Origin: G963662905 sp965230045
Lineage (GTDB): Bacteria; Bacteroidota; Bacteroidia; Bacteroidales; WRLA01
Assembly: GCA_965230045.1 (NCBI GenBank)
Contig: OZ245940.1
Coordinates: forward strand, 620,001-684,000
DNA length: 64,000 nt
Direction: 5' to 3'
Shown here: positions 34,228 to 43,112 of the stretch, one piece after another
How the letters are laid out: every line of letters starts with the position of its first letter
Position numbering within the stretch: position 1 is the first letter of the stretch
Notes under the pieces: model-generated
The model's input: only the letters and a program-made list of their open reading frames with translations
Told to the model about the DNA's origin: nothing
Databases searched by the model: none
Translations under genes and position numbers: made by a program

Positions 34228-37200
34228 TATTGTTGTTTTGGCGCTTTCGGCAGGTTAATAATAAATGTGGAGCCTTTTCCTTCACAGCTTTTTACGCGGA
34301 TTCTTCCGCCATGTCGCAGCAAGTTTCTTTTTACAATGTGCATGCCCAGCCCGGTACCTGAAATATTGCTCACATTTGCGGCACGATAGAAACTGTCGAA
34401 TATTTTATCCGACTCATCTTCTGGGATCCCAATGCCGTAATCTGTTATTCTGACGCAAACCTCATTTTTTTGCCTGAAATCAATTTGGGCTTCAGGTGCT
34501 TTCTTGTCTTGAGAATATTTAAAAGAATTGGATATCAAATTGTTAAAAACCTGTGTTAAAAGATTTTTATCCCCATTGATGTTATAAGGCGCTCCCAGGC
34601 TTTTTATTTGAAGGGTCCTTTTGTCCTTTTGGTTAGAGAAATTCATTTCTGCCAAATTCTTGATCAATTCAAAGACATCCAGCTCGTCATATTTTATGTT
34701 CGTGTTTTCGGCATCTATTTTTCCAATAAGCAGTACATCTTCCATCACTTGAATCAGCCGGTCAATTTCATTTTTAATGTAGCCATTATGCTTTAAAATA
34801 TTCCTCTTCTTTTCTTCATCAATATCAGCCACATAATGGTTGATAATATCAGTGCTGGAACGTATTCCCGCCAGGGGCGTACGCAACTCATGACTAACCA
34901 TTGAAACAAAATTGGTTTTTAAATCATTGAGTTCGCGGAGCTTTTCTAAGGCTTCACGGATTTTGCGTTCAGCAGTTTTTTGATCTGTGATATCAATTAC
35001 AAACCCATCAACCAAATCTTTTTTGTGTGTCTCTTTATACGATAACCGCATATTAACATAAACCCAGCGTGTTTTCCCGTCAGGCCTTTTAATTTTTATT
35101 TGCCTGTTTTTGATTTCCCGCTTTTCTTTGAGCTCTTTTTTAATTTGTTGATGCTCCTCCGGATTCTCAATATAATCAAAAAATTGCGCATTTTGTTTTT
35201 GAGCTTCTTCAAGGGAGTTGAACCCGCCAATGCGTGCAACTTCTTCATTATACTCAAGTATATGTCCTCCGGGAACTGATTGAAATACCCCTATCGGAGC
35301 GTTTTCGAACAACAGCTTATATTTTTGCTCGATGTTCTGTAAATTTTGTTCTGTAATTATTCTGTTTTCCGCATTACTGACAATCTGGGTCAGTATCTGA
35401 AGTAATGGGATATTTTGTTCCTTCCATTCTTTTTTAATATTTGACAGGCCAAACATCAGGAAACCAATAACTTCTTTTTTGTTGGATAATGGGAGGCAAA
35501 CAATTGTATCCGTATTTTCAGGAGTATGGGTGTGAAAGTGTTGGAAGAAATCCTGCAAGTTCTCGCCCTGTAAAATCCTAATATTGTTTTTGCCTGAAGA
35601 TTTGATCAGGTCTTGGCAGTTTTCAGGTCTTTTTATTATGGCTGAACTAAAACTGTTTGTGGTTTTTTGCCAGCTGGTTTTTTTCAGGGAGTCCGTTTTT
35701 TCTCTGTCTAGAATGTGGATTTGCGCCCATTGTGCCCCGATAAAAAGACCGGTTTTCTTTAATACAGCCTTGTGGCAGGATCCTATCCGGTTGTAGCTGC
35801 TGTTTACATAGTGTGCTGCCAAATCGAGAATGAGCTCATTGAATTTTTCTTTGTGCTCTAAAAAACGCTCGGCCTGAATACGTGCATTGACGTCGCGTAT
35901 ATCGTGAATAAGCTTTACAACTTCGCCCTTGCTGTTTTTTACTGGGTACACACTGATTTCATACCAGGTTTTCTGCTTGCTTTTGTTGCTGTGCCGTATT
36001 ACTGTGCTTCTGCTTATACCGTCACTCAGGGTTTTTTGGATCGGACATCCGTCGCAGGCTTCCGTAAGGCCAAAAAGTAATTCATGGCAGGGAAGCTTTC
36101 TGGAACCGTTAAAGTTAAAATGCTCTTTGAGCCAATAATTGGTTTTTATAATCTGAAGATCTTTGTTGATCAGGCTTAATCCTGATTGCATGCCATCAAA
36201 TATCGCGTTGAGCAATTGCTCGTTATGCTGGAGCTTTTGAGTAATATGATGGCGCTCCGATACATCTTCAACTGTGCCTTCATAGTACATAATGCTGCCG
36301 CTTTCATCATAAATGCAAGTGGCATTTTCCCTAAGTATAATGACTTCTTTGTTTTTGTTGTACCATTTTGCTTCAAATCCCCGTACATATCCATCCTCTT
36401 TCATTCTTTTGTCAAATTCTTTTTTACGCAGAGGATTGATATAGCTGCTCGGAATATCGAAACTTTTTAATTCGTTTAAGCTATTGCAGCCCAATAGTTT
36501 AACTAAATATGGGTTGGCCAGGTGAATTTCTCCCTCAGGGCTTACCCTGTATATGCCAATGGGAATATTATCGTACAAATCTTTGTAGGCTTTCTGGCTT
36601 TGAAGTAGTGCGCCGGATTGCAAAAAGATTTCGTGTTCCAGTTTTTTGTTCAGAACATGCAGCTTGTTTTCAGCAATTTTTCTGCTCGTAATATTTCTTA
36701 ATGAGCCAGTAATTTTTTGCTGTCCGTCGTCTTCCAAAAGACGCGCCATCAATGAATAGTTAACAATACCGCCATTTTTATTCCGGAAATCAATTTCATA
36801 GTCAATGAGTTGCTTCTTTTTCTTGATTTCCTTTATGAAGCTGTCGCGATCATTAGAATCAAAATAAAACTGCTTGATGTTTTGGCCGATAATGATATTG
36901 AATTCTCCAAATCCTAATTGTTTTATGGATGGGGAAATATCCAGGATGCGTCCATCTGGACGGGTTTCGAAGTAAATGTCCTGTATGTTTTCGTATATAT
37001 TCCTGAGTTTTTTGTCGCTTTCGGCAAGTTGCGCTGTGCGTTCCCCAACCATAAACTGTAGGGTTGTTTGGTATTCTTTTGTGGCTTCTTCATTGTGCTT
37101 CTGCTGGCTTATGTCTGTTAAAACACCTGTAATCTCAAACGAACCGTTATGGAACCCCGCTTTTCCTTTGCATAATATCCACCTGATTTCCTCATCATCG

Positions 37201-38717
37201 AGTATGCGGAAAATCAAGTCAATGACCTTGTCTTCCTGATCTTTGTTTATGCTTCGTATTTTTTGTTCTGTTTTTGCACGGTCTTCTGAAATAATAAAAC
37301 GGACAAACTGAAATAACTTAAATGGGCCGGTACTATGGTTAATACGCATAATTTTCCGTGCATCACGACTTAAATGTATTTCATTGGTTTTGGAATTGTA
37401 TGTCCATACGCCCTGTTGGCTGTTCTCCAGGGCAAATTTTAGCTGTTCCCGGCTTTGAAGCAGATTGTGTTCCGCTTTTTTAAGCTCACTGATATTCGTA
37501 ATGACAAATATTGCCAAATGGAAATCGCCAACAAACATACCTTTGCCAAAAATACGCCCAAAAACCGTTTGATTATTTTTGTCTTTTAGGGCCAGATCAT
37601 AACCTGTAAGTGTTTTTTTTGATTCCAGTATGCTTAGTACCTGGTTAAAATCATTATCCTTTTTAAAAATATCGAGTGTGCGGATATCTCGGCCAACAAG
37701 CTCGGTTTTAGTGTATTTTAATCCTTCTTCAAATGCCTGGTTTACATCCCAAATTACATGCGAGTTCATGTCATAAATCATCATATAGGCGGGATTGATG
37801 CTGAATGCCTGTCGGAATTTTTCTTCAGAGACCTGCAATGCCGGCTGAATATCCGATTTCGTTCGGTTTTCGCCCGGGACGACTGAAACAAGCATTATGA
37901 ATGCCGGCCTGGAATCCCAATAGGACGGGCTTACAGAAATCCTGTAGGATTTAATAAGTGAATCACGCCTCACAAATATGAGCTCATTATCGGTGCTTAA
38001 ACCATTAGCCAACTGATTGATTATGGATGAGATTTTCTTTTTTTGCTCGGGAGCAAATAAGATCGATGTGTTTTGATTGCGTAGTTCGTCAATTTTATAT
38101 CCGCTTATTTCTAAAGCTTTTTGGTTGGCATCCAGGATTTTATATTCATCAGAAAGCACAATGACGGCCTGGTTCATCAGTCGGAAAACAGTACGGTAAT
38201 TTGTCCCTGATTCATTTTGAGCCGGCTGCAAATACAGTAAATCCTTCAGGTTGCGTATTTCATTTGCCTGCGCAATAAGCATGTGGTTGAGCTGCTGGGC
38301 GTCGTTTCTTGATAAGCGGAGCTCCTCAAAATATATGGCAGTATCCATGAAGGCCCGCATCTTATAATAAAGTTTCTCGGGATGGATGGGCTTTTGGATA
38401 AGATCGCTTGCGCCAGACTCAAAAATTTCTTTAATATCTCCCTCTTCAAGATCATGCGCTGTGATCAGGATCAAAGGTGTGTGCACATTTATTTTTTGCC
38501 GGAATTCCCTGCAAAAATCCAAACCACTCATTTGCGGCATTTGAATATCGACCAGCAGAATATGATAGTCCTTTTCAGAAGCTGATTTAAGTGCATCCCG
38601 GGCGTCTGAAAATGTGTCGATAGATACGCCTAGTTTGTTTAAAACACGCTTGAAATAAATCAAATTGGCGCTGATATCATCAACAATTAGTAAACGAATA
38701 GCAGGTAGGTTTCCCAT
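34227..38717 (-). CDS. REC-7xPAS-GAF hybrid histidine kinase (1496 aa)
   Basis: A giant soluble sensor kinase. The N-terminal receiver has Asp57 (LLVDIQMPQMSG). Six PAS modules follow, beginning near VFRLMNQAVIVL, KFRQAFSINPAYMMI, QLKFALENSQQGVW, KLRNIYENIQDIYF, AYKDLYDNIPIGIY and LLNAIFDGMQSGLS. The sixth carries a Cys cluster (LPCHELL...ACDGCPI), which may bind a metal or sense redox state. A GAF domain comes next (IVCLPLSNKKEVIGFLMFG), then a seventh PAS (KYKLLFENAPIGVF). The HisKA has SHELRTPLAGI, and the HATPase DYGIGIPE and GTGLGMH. The signals are unknown. It is coupled to the 362-aa REC kinase downstream by TAATG. Confidence 0.9.
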   Translation of the reverse strand: MGNLPAIRLLIVDDISANLIYFKRVLNKLGVSIDTFSDARDALKSASEKDYHILLVDIQMPQMSGLDFCREFRQKINVHTPLILITAHDLEEGDIKEIFESGASDLIQKPIHPEKLYYKMRAFMDTAIYFEELRLSRNDAQQLNHMLIAQANEIRNLKDLLYLQPAQNESGTNYRTVFRLMNQAVIVLSDEYKILDANQKALEISGYKIDELRNQNTSILFAPEQKKKISSIINQLANGLSTDNELIFVRRDSLIKSYRISVSPSYWDSRPAFIMLVSVVPGENRTKSDIQPALQVSEEKFRQAFSINPAYMMIYDMNSHVIWDVNQAFEEGLKYTKTELVGRDIRTLDIFKKDNDFNQVLSILESKKTLTGYDLALKDKNNQTVFGRIFGKGMFVGDFHLAIFVITNISELKKAEHNLLQSREQLKFALENSQQGVWTYNSKTNEIHLSRDARKIMRINHSTGPFKLFQFVRFIISEDRAKTEQKIRSINKDQEDKVIDLIFRILDDEEIRWILCKGKAGFHNGSFEITGVLTDISQQKHNEEATKEYQTTLQFMVGERTAQLAESDKKLRNIYENIQDIYFETRPDGRILDISPSIKQLGFGEFNIIIGQNIKQFYFDSNDRDSFIKEIKKKKQLIDYEIDFRNKNGGIVNYSLMARLLEDDGQQKITGSLRNITSRKIAENKLHVLNKKLEHEIFLQSGALLQSQKAYKDLYDNIPIGIYRVSPEGEIHLANPYLVKLLGCNSLNELKSFDIPSSYINPLRKKEFDKRMKEDGYVRGFEAKWYNKNKEVIILRENATCIYDESGSIMYYEGTVEDVSERHHITQKLQHNEQLLNAIFDGMQSGLSLINKDLQIIKTNYWLKEHFNFNGSRKLPCHELLFGLTEACDGCPIQKTLSDGISRSTVIRHSNKSKQKTWYEISVYPVKNSKGEVVKLIHDIRDVNARIQAERFLEHKEKFNELILDLAAHYVNSSYNRIGSCHKAVLKKTGLFIGAQWAQIHILDREKTDSLKKTSWQKTTNSFSSAIIKRPENCQDLIKSSGKNNIRILQGENLQDFFQHFHTHTPENTDTIVCLPLSNKKEVIGFLMFGLSNIKKEWKEQNIPLLQILTQIVSNAENRIITEQNLQNIEQKYKLLFENAPIGVFQSVPGGHILEYNEEVARIGGFNSLEEAQKQNAQFFDYIENPEEHQQIKKELKEKREIKNRQIKIKRPDGKTRWVYVNMRLSYKETHKKDLVDGFVIDITDQKTAERKIREALEKLRELNDLKTNFVSMVSHELRTPLAGIRSSTDIINHYVADIDEEKKRNILKHNGYIKNEIDRLIQVMEDVLLIGKIDAENTNIKYDELDVFELIKNLAEMNFSNQKDKRTLQIKSLGAPYNINGDKNLLTQVFNNLISNSFKYSQDKKAPEAQIDFRQKNEVCVRITDYGIGIPEDESDKIFDSFYRAANVSNISGTGLGMHIVKRNLLRHGGRIRVKSCEGKGSTFIINLPKAPKQQ

Positions 38718-38720
38718 TAC

Positions 38721-38797
38721 AAACTGTTTGTTTCAAAATTAAAAAAAAATGAATTATAATTCATTTATAATGAGTAAAAATTCTAAACAAACAGTTT
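38721..38797. repeat. Nested inverted repeat upstream of the giant hybrid kinase
   Basis: Outer arms AAACTGTTTGTTT (38721-38733) and AAACAAACAGTTT (38785-38797) are perfect 13-bp inverted copies. They enclose a perfect 20-bp palindrome (38747-38766, centre TTATAA). A TAnnTTTG box for the kinase (TAATTTTG, minus strand, 38734-38741) lies between the arms, so it may be an operator. The palindrome followed by T residues could alternatively end the minus-strand M14 gene. Confidence 0.6.
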
Positions 38798-38811
38798 TTT
38801 GTGGACAGAAA

Positions 38812-40563
38812 CTAATTTATCTTGCCTACAGGATACAAGTTGAGGTTCTTGTCCTGCCAGGGACTTTGGCGGTAAAACCAGTTCATCATTTCCCATTGGC
38901 TTTTATCATCGAAATAGCCATCCTTTTTTAAGGCTTCAAATGCAGCTCGGATGCTGTCATTTTCTTTGAGCATTTTACGGGCCAATGGTTCCATTACATA
39001 GGTTTCGGCATATTCTTTTTGCTCAAAAATCGAATTGAAAAATCCCCAGGAAATATATGAACCGCCGGATTGCGGCTCGAGCATATATGCCACGACCCTG
39101 GCTGCTCGCTGGTTCATGTCGATCAGCACCGATCCTTTGGGATAAGTACGTTTTTCTTTTACAGGAATGCTTTTAACGCGTAGCTTTTGCCTGCCTTCGT
39201 AAGGTGTGCGTTGCCATTTGGGGTCTTCAAAGCGGTAACTTTCAACCAAAAACTCAGTGTCTTTATCGAGGCGGGTATAACTGATGCCATGCGCGTCAAT
39301 GCGTTCAATAATTTCAGTCCATTCTGCCGGGATGATGTACGCTTCGGGCAATGCAACTTTGGCAGAAGCTTCTACCTTTTGAAATAAAGGCAAACGGAAG
39401 GTTTTTGGTTTGTCGGCATGATACTGATGCCATAAACCACCGCTCAGATCGCTTTCAACGATGTCGTATTCCACGCCCAAAAAATCCACCATTACGGAAT
39501 CGCTCATGGATGTTTCAAAATCAATGGCAAAGGGGTTTTTCCTGAAATCATCGCTTGCTGTATAAAGATCGGCTTCGCGGATAAGCGAAAGGAGTTCGTC
39601 ATGCTGGTCGTTCATCATCTGCATACTGAATTTGATGAGTTCGTATGTGCTTTCAACGCGGGGCTTGTAAGCTTTGAGCATATGCGTTTCGATGAGCAAT
39701 CCGGGGCGGTTTTGCAAAGCGGTATATCCCTGCGAAAGCATGGGCGGTGCTGCAGAACGGTACAGGCCACTGCGTGGATCGTGCCATTTTCGGAAGCTTA
39801 CATAAGGAAAAACAGGAAAATCCTGCGCAAACATATAATCTTCCATTTCGGGCAGATAAGTATTTTCGACCCATTGTGTAAGTCCGGCATCCATATTGCC
39901 GAAAACTTCCAAGGCATAAGTGGCTACGTATTGATAGTCGGCGCCATCGGTTGTGTGGCAGTCGATGAAGAAATCGGGGAGCCAGTGGCTGAACATACGA
40001 AGCCAATCACGCATTTCGGGCGCATCGGCTTTAAGGAAATCGCGGTTGAGGTTCAGGTTTTGCGCTGTTACACGCCAGCCCATTTCTTCCGGGCCGTTTT
40101 GGTTGATGCGGTTGTATTTCCCAAAACGTTCGTGCCCGTCCACATTAAAAATCGGGATGAACATCAGGCTGACTTTGTCCAGAAGAGCTTCCTCAGTTTT
40201 TGAAATGGCCATTTCGCGTATCAGCATCAATCCGGCATCTTTGCCTTCCGATTCGCCGGGATGAATGCAGGCTTCTACAAGCAAAACAGCTTTGCCGGAC
40301 GAGCGGATGCTGGCGGCATCGTGCAAACCATCTTTATCAACAATCAGCAAAGGCAGCTCACGTCCCTGAGGGCTGAAGCCAAAATTTGTATAATGTACCA
40401 TGGGCGATGCCTTGGCCAGGCGCTTGCAATAGTCAATGGTTGCATCATAGCGCGGCGTTTCCTTGAAATTGCTTCGCTCATAAAAGGTCGTCCAGTCCTG
40501 ATTTTCCTGCGAAAAAACAACAGAACTCAAAAAAACGAAAGCGAAAATTATTGCGTATTTCAT
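38812..40563 (-). CDS. Secreted M14 zinc carboxypeptidase
   Basis: A 583-aa exported metallocarboxypeptidase with a signal peptide of about 19 residues (FLSSVVFSQ). The M14 domain follows at about 40-350: HPGE with His101 and Glu104 as zinc ligands, NLNRDF (substrate carboxylate Arg) and DCHTTDGADY (third zinc ligand region). The ~230-residue C-terminal extension is not recognised. It probably removes C-terminal residues from peptides in the periplasm or outside the cell. It stands alone on the minus strand. It differs from the cytosolic-type M14 at 18372, so the window encodes two distinct M14 branches. Confidence 0.88.
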   Translation of the reverse strand: MKYAIIFAFVFLSSVVFSQENQDWTTFYERSNFKETPRYDATIDYCKRLAKASPMVHYTNFGFSPQGRELPLLIVDKDGLHDAASIRSSGKAVLLVEACIHPGESEGKDAGLMLIREMAISKTEEALLDKVSLMFIPIFNVDGHERFGKYNRINQNGPEEMGWRVTAQNLNLNRDFLKADAPEMRDWLRMFSHWLPDFFIDCHTTDGADYQYVATYALEVFGNMDAGLTQWVENTYLPEMEDYMFAQDFPVFPYVSFRKWHDPRSGLYRSAAPPMLSQGYTALQNRPGLLIETHMLKAYKPRVESTYELIKFSMQMMNDQHDELLSLIREADLYTASDDFRKNPFAIDFETSMSDSVMVDFLGVEYDIVESDLSGGLWHQYHADKPKTFRLPLFQKVEASAKVALPEAYIIPAEWTEIIERIDAHGISYTRLDKDTEFLVESYRFEDPKWQRTPYEGRQKLRVKSIPVKEKRTYPKGSVLIDMNQRAARVVAYMLEPQSGGSYISWGFFNSIFEQKEYAETYVMEPLARKMLKENDSIRAAFEALKKDGYFDDKSQWEMMNWFYRQSPWQDKNLNLYPVGKIN

Positions 40564-41108
40564 GATGTTGATTTTATGCTTTAAAGCGATTATGATATTG
40601 TTGATTGCGTATTTCGATTCTTTGAAAAGAAGGATGTTTTGGTTTTACGCCCAACAAACAAATTCTTCGAAATTTTCATTGTTTATCAGTTTTAAATGGT
40701 GGTGTGGATAAGCCTCCTGAAAGGATTTCGGAAAACGTGCATTTTGCAATTTCCATTTGAATGCTCATGCCAAAATTTCATGAATAAAGCAGGTTAAAAC
40801 ATTGATCCTTAATTTTTTTATGAGTGATCTTTCTATTATAACCGAGCAATTATTGAAACAAATATCGCATTTTAATGTAGTAAATCAAAAAATTACGCCT
40901 GTTTTTCTGATTATAATCAAAGAATTATGCCTTAATTTTTTATTGTGGAAGAAATTCTGTGTTGTGGCGCAATCGTTCTTATGCTTTTTTAACATGGGCA
41001 TGTCTTGTTTCGGCATTATTTTTGACCGCATAAACCCCGTTCTGATAAAAAATATGTACTTTGTGCATGAATTTATTATCGGGAACATTCATCAAAAAAA
41101 TAAGGCTT
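40564..41108 (+). other. Gene-free stretch upstream of the YtxH gene
   Basis: This 545-bp AT-rich region holds a dispersed 43-bp repeat (40756-40798) and a TATTTTTG box at 41017-41024 that may be the -7 element of the YtxH operon. A 128-codon open frame crosses it into ytxH in another frame, but its composition is unlike a protein and I do not call it. Confidence 0.45.
40756..40798. repeat. Short dispersed repeat, copy 2
   Basis: TTTGAATGCTCATG, then AAATTTCATGAATAAAGCAGG, a diverged copy of 28431-28473. Confidence 0.5.
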
Positions 41109-41381
41109 ATGAAAAAATCGGATGTATTACTGGCGTTTTTGGGCGGAGCTGCGGTAGGAGCAATTGCAGGAATTCTTTTTGCACCTGACAAAGGTTCCGA
41201 AACGCGCAAAAAAATTGCAAAAGCGGCCAAATATCTGGGCGATGGGATCAGCGAGCGCCTGGATGATCTGAAAGATTCAGTCAGCAGCACCATTGAAGAC
41301 ATAAAAGCATCGATGGAAAAAGAAGAAAAAGCGGCAAAAGAAACCAAAGAAGATTCTGATGGAGAAGGAAACAATAAGTGA
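41109..41381 (+). CDS. YtxH domain protein
   Basis: A 90-aa protein with an N-terminal glycine-rich membrane helix (VLLAFLGGAAVGAIAGILFAPDKGSETRKKI, the YtxH/GvpP-like signature) and a long charged amphipathic helix. Such proteins are membrane-anchored and often stress induced; the molecular role is unknown. The start at ATG 41109 gives the standard family N terminus; a longer frame from 41061 does not. Its last 23 bases overlap the next gene, indicating coupling. Confidence 0.8.
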   Translation: MKKSDVLLAFLGGAAVGAIAGILFAPDKGSETRKKIAKAAKYLGDGISERLDDLKDSVSSTIEDIKASMEKEEKAAKETKEDSDGEGNNK

Positions 41382-41736
41382 TCAACTGAAAGCTCTTGGT
41401 GAGGATGGCCGGGAATATGCACGCCTTCACCTGGAGCTGCTTAAGCTCGAACTCACCGAGAACACAGCGCGCATTTTTGCTACAATAACAACGCTTATCG
41501 TGCTTATTGGCTTCGGCTTTTTTGCATTGCTTTTTATAGCCATCCTCCTTTGGTTTGTGTGCCTGCACATTACCGGCAGCTTCATTTGGGCTTCGGTAAT
41601 AATCGCGATTTTATATATTATTTTAGGGTTTCTGGTTTTTGTTTTTCGCAGGAAATGGATCCTCAATCCCTTGATCAATGTTTTGAGTGGAATTATCCGG
41701 CGCATGGAAAAGAAAGGAGTGGATAATGGAAAATAA
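41359..41736 (+). CDS. Phage-holin-3_6 / holin-X family membrane protein
   Basis: A 125-aa protein with an N-terminal amphipathic helix (ARLHLELLKLELTE) and two hydrophobic hairpin segments (about 40-65 and 70-95), the layout of the Actino-Holin-X / DUF1469 family. These are chromosomal envelope proteins found next to YtxH genes and are not phage lysis genes. It overlaps ytxH at its start and the next small gene by 11 bases at its end. Confidence 0.78.
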   Translation: MEKETISDQLKALGEDGREYARLHLELLKLELTENTARIFATITTLIVLIGFGFFALLFIAILLWFVCLHITGSFIWASVIIAILYIILGFLVFVFRRKWILNPLINVLSGIIRRMEKKGVDNGK

Positions 41737-41974
41737 TTTCAGGAATTATCAGGAATTGCTTGATGAGAAAAAACGTATCAAAGAGCAAATCAGGCAAAAA
41801 GAAGCTGAAATTGCCCTGCGTTTTGAGGAAATCCGCAAAACGGAATTTATCCCTAAAATAGTTCCGGAACCGGCTTTAAAAGGTTCCCGTATCCTCCTGG
41901 CAGCTAAAGTTGCGGTGAATACCTGGAAATTTATCCGCAAGGTGAAGGAGCATAAAAAGAAAAAATCATCCTAA
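41726..41974 (+). CDS. Small charged protein of the YtxH operon
   Basis: An 82-aa protein with an N-terminal coiled coil (LLDEKKRIKEQIRQKEAEIALRFEEI) and a basic C terminus ending KKKKSS. I start it at the ATG at 41726, which overlaps the previous stop by 11 bases; an in-frame TTG at 41687 lies deep in the previous gene. It probably forms an envelope complex with its two neighbours. No known domain is seen. Confidence 0.65.
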   Translation: MENNFRNYQELLDEKKRIKEQIRQKEAEIALRFEEIRKTEFIPKIVPEPALKGSRILLAAKVAVNTWKFIRKVKEHKKKKSS

Positions 41975-42046
41975 ACATTTTATCATGCAAAGGGTTCATT
42001 AGCTTGATGAACCCGATGAACAGCAAAACTCCGGGAAACTATTGAG

Positions 42047-43066
42047 ATGAAAATTTATTTACGGGATTTATTGGTTTTGTTCCGATCCTTCACCTTCTTG
42101 AGGTTGTGGAACAGTTTTTTGCTCCGGCTTTCCTATCAGCTAAGCCGGCTTTTGAGAAGGCCGCTGCACTGGGGGATGCCTGAAAGCCTGAGTATTGAGC
42201 CGACAACCATGTGCAATTTGAGCTGCCCCGAATGTCCGTCGGGTTTAAAGCAGTTTAGCCGCCCGCGCGGGATGTTGAATACCGAAGGTTTCCGTAAAAT
42301 GATGGATGAGGTGCATCAGCGATTGATCTATCTGATCCTTTATTTTCAAGGCGAGCCCTATCTTAACCCGCATTTTTTTGAAATGGTGCGCTATGCGGTA
42401 TCTAAAAATGTGTACGTGGCTACATCAACCAATGCGCATTTTTTGAGCGAAAACAATGCCCGCAGAACGATTGAGTCGGGTCTGCAGCGTCTGATTGTCT
42501 CCCTCGATGGGGCCGATGAAGAAACCTATAAGATCTACCGAAAAGGAGGGGACTTTAATAAAGTGCTGGAAGGGATCCGTACCTTGACGCGATTAAAAAA
42601 AGAAATGAAATCCGCTACGCCGCACATTATCCTGCAATTCATCGTGTTCAAAACCAACGAACACCAAATTGAGGACATTCTGAAACTCGGCGAAGAGCTT
42701 GGTGTTGATGAGGTGCAATTAAAATCGGCCCAGGTCTATGATTATGAAAACGGAAATGATTTAATCCCTGAAAATCAAAAATATAACCGTTACAGAAAAT
42801 TGCCCGACGGGCGTTATGAAATTAAAAACGACTTTAAGAATCAATGCTGGCGCATGTGGCATTCCTGTGTGATCACATGGGATGGGAAAATGGTGCCCTG
42901 TTGCTTTGATAAAGATGCAACCCACCGCATGGGAAGCCTTGAAAGCCGGTCGTTTAAAGAAGTATGGCATGGGGCCGAATACCGCAAATTCCGCCAGCAT
43001 ATTTTTACCGACCGTAAGGGAATTGATATTTGCAGGAATTGCACCGAGGGAATGACCCGGGAGTAA
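42047..43066 (+). CDS. Radical SAM/SPASM domain protein
   Basis: A 339-aa protein with the radical SAM 4Fe-4S motif C56-x3-C60-x2-C63 (TTMCNLSCPEC). The partial TIM barrel follows (LILYFQGEPYLNP, VSLDGADEETY). A C-terminal SPASM domain has Cys residues in CWRMWHSC, VPCCFD and ICRNC, binding auxiliary Fe-S clusters. SPASM enzymes mature peptides or modify proteins, but no precursor peptide is visible nearby. This branch, with a basic N-terminal ~45 residues, is common in Bacteroidota and uncharacterised. It begins 72 bp after the YtxH triad and may be in the same transcript. Confidence 0.88.
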   Translation: MKIYLRDLLVLFRSFTFLRLWNSFLLRLSYQLSRLLRRPLHWGMPESLSIEPTTMCNLSCPECPSGLKQFSRPRGMLNTEGFRKMMDEVHQRLIYLILYFQGEPYLNPHFFEMVRYAVSKNVYVATSTNAHFLSENNARRTIESGLQRLIVSLDGADEETYKIYRKGGDFNKVLEGIRTLTRLKKEMKSATPHIILQFIVFKTNEHQIEDILKLGEELGVDEVQLKSAQVYDYENGNDLIPENQKYNRYRKLPDGRYEIKNDFKNQCWRMWHSCVITWDGKMVPCCFDKDATHRMGSLESRSFKEVWHGAEYRKFRQHIFTDRKGIDICRNCTEGMTRE

Positions 43067-43112
43067 AGTAGTTGTCCAAAATTTTTTCGGAAACGTCGCG
43101 GTTTCTATCTGG

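Noticed and set aside
40802..41188. 128-codon open frame upstream of and overlapping ytxH
   Set aside because: It is AT-driven, rich in Ile, Phe and Cys, overlaps the well-supported YtxH gene in another frame, and its end is the frame-shifted reading of the YtxH membrane helix.
41359..41736. Holin-like gene as evidence of a prophage
   Set aside because: No lysin, capsid, integrase or other phage gene is nearby, and holin-X proteins next to YtxH are normal chromosomal genes.
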